Origin: Paucisalibacillus globulus DSM 18846
GTDB taxonomy: Bacteria; Bacillota; Bacilli; Bacillales; Amphibacillaceae
Reading direction: 5' to 3'
NCBI RefSeq assembly: GCF_000482485.1
Contig: NZ_AXVK01000015.1
Coordinates: forward strand, 62,001 to 126,000
DNA length: 64,000 nt
Shown here: positions 7,830-16,670 of the stretch, one piece after another
Layout: each line of letters starts with the position of its first letter
Numbering within the stretch: the stretch's first letter is position 1
Made by a program: the position numbers and the translations under genes
Notes under the pieces: model-generated
Seen by the model: only the letters and a program-made list of their open reading frames with translations
Told to the model about the DNA's origin: nothing
Database searches by the model: none

Positions 7830-7858
7830 TTGTGACTTAACCATGTATGTATTAGAAT
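7830..7858 (+). promoter_or_regulatory. Probable SigA promoter of the mrp operon
   Basis: TTGTGA (7830-7835) and TAGAAT (7853-7858) are separated by exactly 17 bp, 130 nt upstream of mrpA. The leader between them and mrpA shows no coding sequence and no recognised riboswitch. No other candidate with better fit was seen in the 300-nt gap. Confidence 0.5.
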
Positions 7859-7986
7859 GAATATATCATACTGTAAAGATGGAGGCAGGCAATTTAAGAA
7901 ATAAAAGTGAAGTGCTGGTTAGCTATAATTCATTCTATAATTCATTTCTGAAATAATCGATAATTTAATAGGAGGTCTATTCATAC

Positions 7987-10326
7987 ATGATTTTCGCAGT
8001 TTTATTACCACTTGTATTTGCTTTATTAGTTCCAACCATAAGCAAAATTAAATATAAAGTACATACAGGTATTTTCGTTGTTTTTATCCCCTTAGGAATC
8101 TTCCTTTACTTTTTAAGTTTTATAGGTAAAGACTTCTCTGCTGTACGTCATACATATAACTGGATTCCTTCACTTAACATCAATTTAGATTTTTATTTAG
8201 ATGGGCTAAGTCTTCTATTTGTCCTACTAATTAGTGGAATTGGTACTCTTGTTGTATTTTATTCCATCTACTACCTACACATTTCAGAGAAACTTGGTCA
8301 TTTCTATGTATACCTTTTAATGTTTATGACAGCGATGCTAGGAGTGGTATTGTCTGATAACGTGTTTGTTCTCTATACTTTTTGGGAATTAACGTCTATA
8401 TCTTCTTTCTTGTTAATTGGATTTTGGCATCATCGTGAACGGTCACGCTACGGTGCACAGAAATCAATGCTAATCACCATATTTGGTGGTTTAAGTATGC
8501 TTGGTGGTCTTGTTTTACTTTCTGTAATTACTGGAACGACCAGCATTCGTTCGATGATTGATCAAGTTGATGTTATTGTAAACAGTGGATATATGCCACT
8601 TATTCTTGTGTTTATTTTATTAGGTGCATTTACGAAGTCTGCACAGTTTCCATTTCACATTTGGCTTCCCGATGCAATGGAAGCTCCAACACCAGTTAGC
8701 GCTTATTTACACTCCGCTACTATGGTTAAAGCTGGAATCTATCTAGTAGCACGGTTTTTACCTATTTTCGTTGTGTATGAATGGTTTTTTATCAGTGTTA
8801 GCTTAGTCGGTATCGTTACATTGGTATGGGCTTCTTATATGGCAGTAAGACAAACTGATTTAAAAGGTATCCTTGCCTTTTCTACTATTAGTCAATTAGG
8901 TATGATTATGGCCATGCTTGGTTTCGGAACAGAAGTTGCTGTTTTTGCTGCTGTTTTCCATATTTTAAACCATGCTACCTTTAAAGGAAGTCTCTTTATG
9001 ATTGCAGGAATAATTGATCATGAAACTGGGACAAGAGATATTCGTAAACTTGGCGGATTACTTACATTTATGCCAATATCAGCTACATTAGCGCTCTTCG
9101 GTACTTTTTCCATGGCTGGAATTCCACTACCATTCCTAAACGGATTTTACAGTAAAGAATTATTCTTTAAAGCAACCACGCTATTAAATGAAAATAGTAA
9201 TTCAATAGCTAGCTTTTTATCCGAAGCTATTCCCTATTTAGCTGTATTTGGTAGTATTTTTACCTTTGTATATTCCATGTACTTTTTCTTTGGTGTGTTC
9301 ACCGGACCGAAAAAACTCAAATTACTTCCTAAAAAACCACATGAAGCACCGATTGGGATGCTAATATCACCGATTGTGCTTGTTTTCGGGGTAATCATAA
9401 TTGGGTTATTCCCTAACCTTGTAAATGGCTCATTGCTAACTCATGCAGCACACGCCATTACTAACAGTAATTTCGAAATAGAGCCGGTAGTATTTTGGCA
9501 TGGTCTAATACCCGCCTTTAAGATGACACTAGTAGTTGTTGGCGTTGGGATTATTCTATTTTTAACCCGTAAAAAATGGAGTAATATATATAAGGCTATC
9601 CCAGGTAAACTTAGTCTAAATAAGACCTATGACATGATAATTGGAAAAACCGATGAATATTCTGCTAAAATTACAAACTCTTACATGACTGGTTCGCTAA
9701 AACTATATATGTCGATTATTTTAGCAACAATTATCATTTTCACATTTACTGTCATGTTTGCATCAGGTGGATTTAAAAATATTTCCTTTGGCGATTTAGC
9801 GGAAGTTGAAATAGTTGATATTGCAATTGTTCTGATTATGGTTCTTGCAGCTATTTGTACCATTTTTGTAAATAATAAGTTAGCATTAATCATCATTACT
9901 GGTATTGTTGGATTTGGAATATCTATTCTCTTTGTTGTGTTCCGGGCACCTGACTTAGCTTTAACTCAGCTTGTTGTTGAAACGGTATCCATGGCTCTAT
10001 TTCTACTTGCCTATTACCATTTACCAGAGCTACAAAAAAGAAATGAATCAGTAAGTACATCCATTACGAATCTCTTCCTAGCTGTTGGTACTGGAGTCTT
10101 AATTACGATGGTTGGTATTGCTGCGCATAGTTCAGACTGGTTCAAGACCATATCAGACTACTTTGTAGAAACATCATATTCATTAGGTGGCGGAAATAAT
10201 ATCGTTAACGTGATCTTAGTGGATATGCGTGGACTAGATACATTATTCGAGATTACAGTACTTGGAATTGCTGCTTTAGCAATATACAGCCTCATTAAAG
10301 TAAGAAAAGACAAGGAGGCAGACTAA
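7987..10326 (+). CDS. mrpA: MrpA, large subunit of the Mrp Na+/H+ antiporter
   Basis: The largest subunit of the multi-gene cation/proton antiporter, related to NuoL of complex I. The 779 residues are almost all membrane helices. The complex I-like core with FTKSAQFPFHIWLPDAMEAP and VSAYLHSATMVKAG (proton channel lysines) is followed by an MbhD-like part with FRAPDLALTQLVVETVSM and a terminal MbhE-like part ending around VILVDMRGLDTLFEITVLG. GGAGG precedes the ATG. Length is near that of B. subtilis MrpA (801). Its TAA overlaps the mrpC ATG by one base, and no MnhB-like domain is fused to its end, so the usual next gene mrpB is missing. Confidence 0.95.
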   Translation: MIFAVLLPLVFALLVPTISKIKYKVHTGIFVVFIPLGIFLYFLSFIGKDFSAVRHTYNWIPSLNINLDFYLDGLSLLFVLLISGIGTLVVFYSIYYLHISEKLGHFYVYLLMFMTAMLGVVLSDNVFVLYTFWELTSISSFLLIGFWHHRERSRYGAQKSMLITIFGGLSMLGGLVLLSVITGTTSIRSMIDQVDVIVNSGYMPLILVFILLGAFTKSAQFPFHIWLPDAMEAPTPVSAYLHSATMVKAGIYLVARFLPIFVVYEWFFISVSLVGIVTLVWASYMAVRQTDLKGILAFSTISQLGMIMAMLGFGTEVAVFAAVFHILNHATFKGSLFMIAGIIDHETGTRDIRKLGGLLTFMPISATLALFGTFSMAGIPLPFLNGFYSKELFFKATTLLNENSNSIASFLSEAIPYLAVFGSIFTFVYSMYFFFGVFTGPKKLKLLPKKPHEAPIGMLISPIVLVFGVIIIGLFPNLVNGSLLTHAAHAITNSNFEIEPVVFWHGLIPAFKMTLVVVGVGIILFLTRKKWSNIYKAIPGKLSLNKTYDMIIGKTDEYSAKITNSYMTGSLKLYMSIILATIIIFTFTVMFASGGFKNISFGDLAEVEIVDIAIVLIMVLAAICTIFVNNKLALIIITGIVGFGISILFVVFRAPDLALTQLVVETVSMALFLLAYYHLPELQKRNESVSTSITNLFLAVGTGVLITMVGIAAHSSDWFKTISDYFVETSYSLGGGNNIVNVILVDMRGLDTLFEITVLGIAALAIYSLIKVRKDKEAD

Positions 10327-10664
10327 TGGAATATATTATCCTAATATTAGCTGGAATCTTGTTTGCTACAGCTATCTATAACATATTACAAAAGCAGTTA
10401 TTACGTATTATTATCGGAACCGTATTACTTTCTCACGGTGCACACTTAGTTATTTTAACAATGGGGAAATTAAAACGTGGTAATCCCCCTATTTTGGACG
10501 AATCTGTTACTAATTACACCGATCCCTTACCACAGGCACTAATTTTGACGTCCATAGTTATTAGCTTTGGTATTACGAGTCTTTTACTTGTATTAAGTTA
10601 TAGGACAGCAAAAGAAAATAATACAGATAATATGGAAGAAATGAGGGGTGAATCGAATGAGTAA
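10326..10664 (+). CDS. mrpC: MrpC, NuoK-like antiporter subunit
   Basis: A 112-residue protein with three membrane helices, homologous to complex I subunit NuoK. Family features visible are LLRIIIGTVLLSHGAHL and DPLPQALILTSIVISFG. It normally stands third in mrp operons after mrpB; here its ATG shares one base with the mrpA stop. Its end overlaps mrpD by 8 nt. MrpC is required for antiport and complex assembly in studied Bacillus species. Confidence 0.94.
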   Translation: MEYIILILAGILFATAIYNILQKQLLRIIIGTVLLSHGAHLVILTMGKLKRGNPPILDESVTNYTDPLPQALILTSIVISFGITSLLLVLSYRTAKENNTDNMEEMRGESNE

Positions 10665-12135
10665 TTTAGCGATTTTACCGATTATCATCCCTATGTTAGC
10701 CGGTATAATAGTTGCTTTTACGAATAAGAATGTTAAAATAACACGTTTCTTATCAAAACTATTTTCTATTATTAGTCTACTTATAGTGGCGTACGTTGCT
10801 TATACGGTATTTACGAATGACTCTATCATTCTAGAAACGGGAGATTGGGCTGCACCCTATGGAATTATTATTGTCGCAGACCAACTATCCATATTACTCG
10901 TCTTAACTACAAATATCATCGCAGCAACTGCTGCATTTTATGCACCACATTCGTTAAGTTTAAAACAAGAAACACATTACTATTACACCTTCTTTTTCTT
11001 ATTAATATCCGGTGTTTCTGGTGCATTTTTAACAGGGGATTTATTTAACTTATTCGTATTCTTTGAGGTTCTATTGATGGCTTCCTACGCGCTAATTGTT
11101 TTAGGTGGCGATAAAATCCAACTTAGAGAATCTGTTAAATACGTCTTGATAAATTTATTCTCCTCTATGCTCTTTGTTACTGCGGTAGCATTATTATATG
11201 GTGTTGTTGGAACTGTAAATATGGCCCATATTGCTGAACGTGTTGCAGAAGTAGAACAAAAAGGTATACTAACAACTATTGGTATTTTATTATTCTTTGT
11301 TTTTGGAACTAAGGCAGCCCTATTTCCATTATATTACTGGCTACCAAGACCTTATATCGTTCCAAACCCGGTTGTCTCGGCATTATTTGGGGCCTTGCTA
11401 ACTAAAGTAGGTATCTACTCCATACTTCGGGTATTTTCACTTATTTTCGTTTACAAGATGGAAATTACACATGAAGCATTTATTTGGATTGCAGGCTTAT
11501 CCATGCTTTTTGGTGTTATAGGTGCACTTTCAACAAACAATATTAAGCTAATCATTGCCTATAACATCATCCCAGCTATTGGCTTTATTATCATGGGGAT
11601 TGGCATCTTTAACCAGGATTCACTTACTGGCTCTATCTACTATTTGATCCATGATATGATTATTAAATCAGCACTATTTTTATTAGTAGGTGTCATTGCA
11701 TATGTTGCAGGCACATCAGACTTAAGAAGAATGAAAGGACTAATCCATCACTACCCTATTTTAGGATGGTTACTCTTCATTAGTGCATTTATACTAGCAG
11801 GCATCCCTCCATTTAGCGGTTTTATCGGGAAACTGTTACTGCTAAGAGGTGCATTATCAGCGGATGAAATAATAATCACAATTATAGCCCTTTTATCCAG
11901 CTTACTAATCCTCTACTCTGTTATGAAAATATTCATTCGAGGTTTCTGGGGAGAAAAAGATGAAAGTCATATGTCTAAAAAAGTATCAGCAGGATTGCTC
12001 ATACCTATAATTTGCTTATTAGCAATTTCTGTTTTTCTAGGAATAGGAGCACAATTTGTTTATCCTGCCATTGATGGAATTGCAGAATACTTACTAGACC
12101 CCCAAATTTATATAGATTCTGTGTTAAAGGAGTAG
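10657..12135 (+). CDS. mrpD: MrpD, NuoM/NuoN-like antiporter subunit
   Basis: Second complex I-like core subunit of the antiporter, with about 14 membrane helices over 492 residues. The conserved channel glutamate region LFVFFEVLLMASYALIV and the lysine segments KAALFPLYYWLPRPY and LLTKVGIYSILR are visible. The reading frame extends 9 nt further upstream, but the ATG at 10657 has GAGGGGTG at good spacing and gives the family start MSNLAILPI. It overlaps mrpC by 8 nt and is followed by mrpE after 6 nt. Confidence 0.95.
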   Translation: MSNLAILPIIIPMLAGIIVAFTNKNVKITRFLSKLFSIISLLIVAYVAYTVFTNDSIILETGDWAAPYGIIIVADQLSILLVLTTNIIAATAAFYAPHSLSLKQETHYYYTFFFLLISGVSGAFLTGDLFNLFVFFEVLLMASYALIVLGGDKIQLRESVKYVLINLFSSMLFVTAVALLYGVVGTVNMAHIAERVAEVEQKGILTTIGILLFFVFGTKAALFPLYYWLPRPYIVPNPVVSALFGALLTKVGIYSILRVFSLIFVYKMEITHEAFIWIAGLSMLFGVIGALSTNNIKLIIAYNIIPAIGFIIMGIGIFNQDSLTGSIYYLIHDMIIKSALFLLVGVIAYVAGTSDLRRMKGLIHHYPILGWLLFISAFILAGIPPFSGFIGKLLLLRGALSADEIIITIIALLSSLLILYSVMKIFIRGFWGEKDESHMSKKVSAGLLIPIICLLAISVFLGIGAQFVYPAIDGIAEYLLDPQIYIDSVLKE

Positions 12136-12141
12136 ACGATT

Positions 12142-12618
12142 ATGGCCTTTCAGATTTTAATTAATATCATTATAGCGCTCATGTGGATGTTCTTAAGTGA
12201 GTCTTATACGATTGCTAGTTTTATCGCTGGGTATATATGGGGTCTACTATTAGTTCTTCTATTAAATAGATTTATTCCTGGTAGATTTTACGGTATACGT
12301 ATTGTGAAGATCATTAAACTTATTCTTATTTTTATAAGGGAATTAGTTTTTTCAAATTTAAGCATCCTTAAACTTGTTTATACACCAAAGCCTGATATTG
12401 AACCTGGTATTTTTGCTTTACCACTTGAAGTAAAAAGTAACTGGGAAATTACATTATTAGCACACCTAATTTCATTAACACCAGGAACCTTGTCTGTGGC
12501 TATTTCAGAAAACAATGATACGTTATTTATTCATGCAATGGATATTGATGAGGTAGACCAATCCATTCAGGAAATCAAGGATAGCTTCGAGAAGGCGATT
12601 TTGGAGGTGACGAGATAG
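12142..12618 (+). CDS. mrpE: MrpE, small antiporter subunit
   Basis: A 158-residue subunit with two or three N-terminal membrane helices and a cytoplasmic C-terminal domain carrying the family hallmark LISLTPGTLSVAI. Length equals that of B. subtilis MrpE. AAAGGAG precedes the ATG. Its TAG ends directly at the mrpF start and contains the ribosome binding site GGAGGTGA for mrpF, so the two are translationally coupled. Confidence 0.94.
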   Translation: MAFQILINIIIALMWMFLSESYTIASFIAGYIWGLLLVLLLNRFIPGRFYGIRIVKIIKLILIFIRELVFSNLSILKLVYTPKPDIEPGIFALPLEVKSNWEITLLAHLISLTPGTLSVAISENNDTLFIHAMDIDEVDQSIQEIKDSFEKAILEVTR

Positions 12619-12930
12619 ATGGCAGATGCTATTGCATTTACAGATACATTACTGAAATACACAATTATTATTTCTTCCATCTTCATTGGAGTTTCACTAC
12701 TATTACTTCTATATCGTATTTTCAAAGGGCCAACAAACCCAGATCGTGCGGTTGGTTTAGATACAATTGGGATTAACCTAATGGCATTAACAGGTATAAT
12801 CGCCATTTATCTTTCAACACCGTATTTAAACGATGTTGCCTTGCTTGTAGGGATTCTAGGATTCTTAGGTACACTTGCTACGGCAAAATATGTAGAAAAG
12901 GGTGTTATTATTGACAGGGACATGGATTGA
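12619..12930 (+). CDS. mrpF: MrpF, small antiporter subunit
   Basis: A 103-residue protein with three membrane helices. The family motif RIFKGPTNPDRAVGLDTI is in the first loop and DVALLVGILGFLGTLATAKYVEKG in the last helix. It overlaps mrpG by 20-29 nt depending on the mrpG start. MrpF has been connected with bile-salt and sodium export in B. subtilis. Confidence 0.94.
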   Translation: MADAIAFTDTLLKYTIIISSIFIGVSLLLLLYRIFKGPTNPDRAVGLDTIGINLMALTGIIAIYLSTPYLNDVALLVGILGFLGTLATAKYVEKGVIIDRDMD

Positions 12931-13276
12931 ATTAGTTATTAATATTATTGTCATTCTTTTAGTCTTAATTGGAGCGTTTATTACCCTTTCCGCAACAATT
13001 GGAATTATACGGTTTCCAGACATATATACGAGACTTCACGCTGCTACAAAAGCTTCTACTCTCGGTGTTTCTAGTATCTTAATTGCAGCGTTTCTCTACT
13101 TATATGTGAAAGAAGATATTGTAAGTGGAAAACTTTTACTCGGTATTTTATTTATTATGATAACTGCTCCTGTTTCCGCTCATATGATTGGACGAGCAGC
13201 ACATAATAGTGGAATCAAGCCTCTAACAAAAAATCGAACAGATGCATATGAAGAGGCAATGCGAAAACAACAATAA
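12911..13276 (+). CDS. mrpG: MrpG, small antiporter subunit
   Basis: Last gene of the mrp operon. The protein has three membrane helices and the family motifs GIIRFPDIYTRLHAATKASTLGV and LLLGILFIMITAPVSAHMIGRAA. A GTG at 12902 and a TTG at 12911 are both possible; AAGGGTG lies about 6 nt before the TTG but directly touches the GTG, so I chose the TTG (121 residues). It overlaps mrpF in a different frame. A strong terminator follows immediately. Confidence 0.9.
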   Translation: MTGTWIELVINIIVILLVLIGAFITLSATIGIIRFPDIYTRLHAATKASTLGVSSILIAAFLYLYVKEDIVSGKLLLGILFIMITAPVSAHMIGRAAHNSGIKPLTKNRTDAYEEAMRKQQ

Positions 13277-13284
13277 ATTAAATG

Positions 13285-13331
13285 GAACGTCTTAATGGAG
13301 ACATCATCTCCCTCTGAGACGTTCTTTTTTT
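13285..13331 (+). terminator. Terminator of the mrp operon
   Basis: GAACGTCT pairs with AGACGTTC around a 31-nt loop that contains a smaller GGAGA hairpin, and seven T residues follow. It stands 8 nt after the mrpG stop. Confidence 0.85.
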
Positions 13332-13478
13332 AGAATAAAATTTCCCAAAAATTTACTAACCGCAAGCCCCAATAAATGAAGTTTCACTTTATTTTGGAAG
13401 GACAGACACAAGACACGCTTTATCATCATAGTGTGTTTATATAGGCTATAGCCCAGCCTAGTCAGGAGGTGTATGTGT

Positions 13479-14183
13479 TTGTCCGGAATATTGAGTGTCC
13501 TTGCATTGCTAATAAAGGAAGCTCTATTCTTTGTTTCCTACGTAAAAAACCATGCGTTTCCACAACCCCTATCTTCAGAAGAAGAAGCTAAATACATTGC
13601 GGAAATGCAAAATGGAAGTGAAGAAGCAAGAAATAAATTGATTGAACATAATTTGAGACTTGTTGCCCATATCGTAAAGAAATTTGAAAATACAGGCGAA
13701 GATATGGAGGACTTAATCTCCATTGGAACGATTGGATTAATTAAGGGGATTGAGAGCTTCTCTGTGGGCAAGGGGACAAAGCTTGCAACTTATGCTGCAA
13801 GATGCATAGAAAATGAAATACTGATGCATTTACGAGCTTTAAAAAAGGTTAAAAAAGACGTTTCGTTACACGATCCGATCGGCCAGGATAAAGAAGGTAA
13901 CGAAATTAGTCTTATTGACATTTTAGAAGCTGAGAATGAAAATGTGATTGAATACATCCAATTAAATATGGAAATTGAAAAAATGCAGGATTATTTTTCA
14001 ATTCTAGATAAACGCGAAAGGGAAGTAATCATTTATCGCTACGGATTGAATGATAAAAAGGAAATGACTCAACGTGAGATAGCTAAAAAACTTAATATTT
14101 CAAGAAGTTATGTATCTCGAATCGAAAAAAGGGCTTTAATGAAAGTTTTTCATGAGTATTATCGGAATGAGCGAAAAGGATAA
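13479..14183 (+). CDS. sigK: Pro-SigmaK, late mother-cell sporulation sigma factor
   Basis: Sigma factor that runs late mother-cell gene expression (coat, spore maturation). The core [20 protein letters not shown] and the region 4 helix-turn-helix [18 protein letters not shown] are almost identical to B. subtilis SigK. I place the start at the TTG at 13479: AGGAGGTG is 8 nt upstream, and it gives a pro-sequence of exactly 20 residues ending FFVS before YVKN, the SpoIVFB cleavage point in B. subtilis. An ATG at 13473 is only 3 nt from AGGAGG and would give 22. The gene is whole, so no skin-type element interrupts it and no excision is needed. It stands alone after the mrp operon. Confidence 0.95.
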   Translation: MSGILSVLALLIKEALFFVSYVKNHAFPQPLSSEEEAKYIAEMQNGSEEARNKLIEHNLRLVAHIVKKFENTGEDMEDLISIGTIGLIKGIESFSVGKGTKLATYAARCIENEILMHLRALKKVKKDVSLHDPIGQDKEGNEISLIDILEAENENVIEYIQLNMEIEKMQDYFSILDKREREVIIYRYGLNDKKEMTQREIAKKLNISRSYVSRIEKRALMKVFHEYYRNERKG

Positions 14184-14218
14184 CTATTGTTACATTCTTT
14201 ACTGTTATGAACTAAGTA

Positions 14219-14246
14219 AAGGGCAGTATGTAAACTGCCCTCTTCG
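14219..14246. terminator. Bidirectional hairpin between sigK and the lipoprotein array
   Basis: GGGCAGT and ACTGCCC pair around a 6-nt loop (14221-14240). The plus side continues TCTTC and the minus side TTTACTT. It can end both sigK and the convergent lipoprotein gene that stops at 14255. Its stem resembles the one at 16861-16888. Confidence 0.65.
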
Positions 14247-14254
14247 TAATAAAA

Positions 14255-14818
14255 TTACTCACTCTCTGGCATTGGAAGTACAAAATGAGTTTCCTCATCT
14301 GTATTAATCTCGTATTTTAACTTAAACTCTTGTGAATCATCTAAATTAATAATATATACAATATGACCTGAGAGTTCCTCACCTGCGTCTAATTCTTGAT
14401 CTGCAATTGTAAAAAACTGATCTTCATCAGTATCTCCAGCACGTTCAGTTTCCTTTGCAAAGTTAGCGGAAAACATTTCATTAGGAATATATGAACTATC
14501 AGTAATGTTTTTAATTGTGACATCAATAACTGCAAACCTATGAGTTTCTCTCGCACCAGATAAATAATCCTCAATTTTGACACCATCTACTTCTCTAGTA
14601 AGCTGAAAGTCTGAAACCGTTACTTCATAATTAAAATCATAAAAATCACTTGTGATTACAGCTGTATCCCCAATAGAGTACTCTTTTATTCCACCATTAC
14701 TACTAGTATCAGATTCGGTTTGGCCCGCGTTATCCGTTGTTCCGCCATCACTGGAATTATCATCACTGCATGCGACTAAAACGATACTCAATACCATCAA
14801 AATTAAATATCTCTTCAT
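14255..14818 (-). CDS. DUF4352-type lipoprotein, copy 1
   Basis: A 187-residue secreted lipoprotein: signal peptide MKRYLILMVLSIVLVAC with the lipobox cysteine at residue 17, a low-complexity Asp/Ser/Thr linker, then a DUF4352-like beta-sandwich domain starting near YSIGDTAVITSDFYDF with the family core RFAVIDVTIKNI. DUF4352 belongs to a group of small immunoglobulin-like extracellular domains; its function is unknown. The frame is open 33 nt further but the ATG at 14818 directly begins the signal peptide. It is the last gene of the Tad/lipoprotein island. Two blocks of 85 and 68 bp are identical to the copy at 15342-15905, pointing to recent duplication or conversion. Confidence 0.85.
   Translation of the reverse strand: MKRYLILMVLSIVLVACSDDNSSDGGTTDNAGQTESDTSSNGGIKEYSIGDTAVITSDFYDFNYEVTVSDFQLTREVDGVKIEDYLSGARETHRFAVIDVTIKNITDSSYIPNEMFSANFAKETERAGDTDEDQFFTIADQELDAGEELSGHIVYIINLDDSQEFKLKYEINTDEETHFVLPMPESE
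14403..14620. repeat. Repeat block shared with 15490-15707 (lipoprotein copies 1 and 2)
   Basis: Positions 14403-14487 equal 15490-15574 base for base (85 bp), and 14553-14620 equal 15640-15707 (68 bp). The stretch between them is diverged. The blocks lie in the same place and phase of two lipoprotein genes 1,087 bp apart, in direct orientation. Confidence 0.9.
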
Positions 14819-14892
14819 ACTACCATTTAACCTCCGATTTGATTTATACACATATCTTATCTAGCTTATTTTTACGCATTGAATATTTAAAA

Positions 14893-15288
14893 TCATAAAT
14901 CCGTTATACACCGGTCTTCTATGCTTTGGAAATTAGCATAATTTTCAACCCCATACTCACCATTTAATAGGAAATAGCCATCATATAGACCATCATTTGT
15001 TTCCCAGATTACTTGAAAATATCCATACTTTTTGAAGCCTTCACTTTTATAATTAATTTCTAACGCTTCGCACAAACTTATAATCTTTATATCTGAACCA
15101 CTATAATTCATCTCGGCATTACTTAAAACATTTGATTCTAAAGCACCATTTATAATAGCCTCTTTTGCCTTAGCACGATCTAAATCTTCAAGATAAACAA
15201 GATCATTATTTCCTGATTTACCATTACTACAGGCAGCTAATAGAATTAATACAGTAATTATTAAGAACTTATATTTTCTCCTATTCAT
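14893..15288 (-). CDS. Small lipoprotein of the DRCITDL-ending family, copy 1
   Basis: A 131-residue lipoprotein I do not recognise as a named family. The signal peptide MNRRKYKFLIITVLILLAAC gives a lipobox cysteine at residue 20. The mature part has LDRAKAKEAI, a central SDIKIISLCEAL segment with a single cysteine, a WETNDG turn and the C-terminus EDRCITDL. It is clearly paralogous to the 132-residue protein at 19584-19982. Upstream in-frame starts exist (15336, 15300) but GGGGGT lies 5 nt before the ATG at 15288 and that start opens the signal peptide. It sits between two DUF4352 lipoproteins. Confidence 0.75.
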   Translation of the reverse strand: MNRRKYKFLIITVLILLAACSNGKSGNNDLVYLEDLDRAKAKEAIINGALESNVLSNAEMNYSGSDIKIISLCEALEINYKSEGFKKYGYFQVIWETNDGLYDGYFLLNGEYGVENYANFQSIEDRCITDL

Positions 15289-15341
15289 CGTAACCCCCAT
15301 AATCACTACACACTTCTCTTTTGGTTTTATTGCCATTAAAC

Positions 15342-15905
15342 TTATTCTCCTGCTGGTCTAGGAAGTACAAAATGTGTTTCTTCTTCTGTAAAAAACTCAT
15401 ATTTTAATCTGAATTCCTGTGAATCATCTAAGTCAAGAAGATAAACTATGTGTCCGGACATTTCCTCACCTGGTTGCAATTCTTCATCAGCAATTGTAAA
15501 AAACTGATCTTCATCAGTATCTCCAGCACGTTCAGTTTCCTTTGCAAAGTTAGCGGAAAACATTTCATTAGGAACATAAGCGTTATCACTGATATTTTTA
15601 ATTGTGACATCAATAACTGCGAATCTATTAGACTCTACCGCACCAGATAAATAATCCTCAATTTTGACACCATCTACTTCTCTAGTAAGCTGAAAGTCTG
15701 AAACCGTAATTTCATAATCGAAACCATAAAAATCACTAGTGATTATGGCTGTTTCACCGATTGTATACTCTTTTATATCTTCATTACTACTAGTATCAGA
15801 TTCGTTTTGGTCTACATTTTTCGTTATATCTTTATTACTTGAATTATCATCACTACATGCGACTAATAGAATCATTAATATCACAAAAGTTAAAATTTTC
15901 TTCAT
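15342..15905 (-). CDS. DUF4352-type lipoprotein, copy 2
   Basis: A 187-residue lipoprotein with signal peptide MKKILTFVILMILLVAC (lipobox cysteine 17), a short acidic linker and a DUF4352-like domain with YTIGETAIITSDFYGFDYE and RFAVIDVTIKNIS. The frame can start at a GTG at 15917, but GGGGTG lies 9 nt before the ATG at 15905. It is the closest relative of copy 1 (14255-14818), sharing long identical DNA blocks, and is followed by a DRCITDL-family lipoprotein, the same two-gene order seen at 20654-19584. Its function is unknown; the context is the pilus island. Confidence 0.85.
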   Translation of the reverse strand: MKKILTFVILMILLVACSDDNSSNKDITKNVDQNESDTSSNEDIKEYTIGETAIITSDFYGFDYEITVSDFQLTREVDGVKIEDYLSGAVESNRFAVIDVTIKNISDNAYVPNEMFSANFAKETERAGDTDEDQFFTIADEELQPGEEMSGHIVYLLDLDDSQEFRLKYEFFTEEETHFVLPRPAGE

Positions 15906-16086
15906 TTTATTTTTCACCCCATTTGATTTATCATATAGCCTTTACATTCAGATAAAGAGTTACCAAATTCATTTAGTATAAATTTCAATTAATACTTTTC
16001 ATTTATTTCACTGTTAAATTGAATTTGGATAAGAAGATAATAATTCTTCTCATCCTACAAGTTCCGAATTTGATAATGATCTAAAA

Positions 16087-16656
16087 TTATAGCTCAGGAT
16101 TAGGTAAAATAAAATGAGTTTCTTCATCAGTCGATATTTCATACTTCAATATAAATGTATCTGAGTAATCTGATGTCGTAGAATATACTAAATGCCCTTT
16201 TACCTCTTCACCAGGTTCAAGTATCTCGTCACCTTCAGGGAAATATTCATTATATGAAGTAATACCGCCAAGATCCTCTTTTCCACCAAGATTAGCAGAA
16301 AATTGTCTGTTTGGTATAATTTCCTCTTCACTAATATTTTTAATCGTAACATCTACAACTGCAAATCTATTTGTTTCGTCAGCCCCGATAACAAACTCCT
16401 CAATTGTATCACCATCTACTTCTGTAGTTAAGTTAAAATCGGACACAGTCACTTCATAATCAAACTCATAAATATCACTAGTAATTACTGCAGTTTCTCC
16501 AATTTGATAAACTCTTTCTTCATCTTTATCTTCATTCTTTGATAGTGCATCAGAATTCTCGATTTCTTTTGATGAATCTGAAGCAGTATCTTTCTCGTTA
16601 TCACTACAGCCAGTTAGTAAGATTGCGGCCAAAAGTATTAGAAGTAGTTTTTTCAA
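16087..16656 (-). CDS. DUF4352-type lipoprotein, copy 3
   Basis: A 189-residue lipoprotein starting with TTG; AAGGGGTG lies 7 nt upstream. Signal peptide MKKLLLILLAAILLTGC (cysteine 17), an acidic linker of about 30 residues and a DUF4352-like domain (YQIGETAVITSDIYEF, RFAVVDVTIKNIS, then HLVYSTTSDYSDTFILKYE). More similar in its C-terminal half to the copy at 20064 than to copies 1 and 2. It stands after the FHA gene, beyond a terminator, so it may have its own promoter. A run of seven TAT/ATA triplets lies just before its ribosome binding site, which could make expression variable. Confidence 0.85.
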   Translation of the reverse strand: MKKLLLILLAAILLTGCSDNEKDTASDSSKEIENSDALSKNEDKDEERVYQIGETAVITSDIYEFDYEVTVSDFNLTTEVDGDTIEEFVIGADETNRFAVVDVTIKNISEEEIIPNRQFSANLGGKEDLGGITSYNEYFPEGDEILEPGEEVKGHLVYSTTSDYSDTFILKYEISTDEETHFILPNPEL

Positions 16657-16670
16657 AGATCTACACCCCT

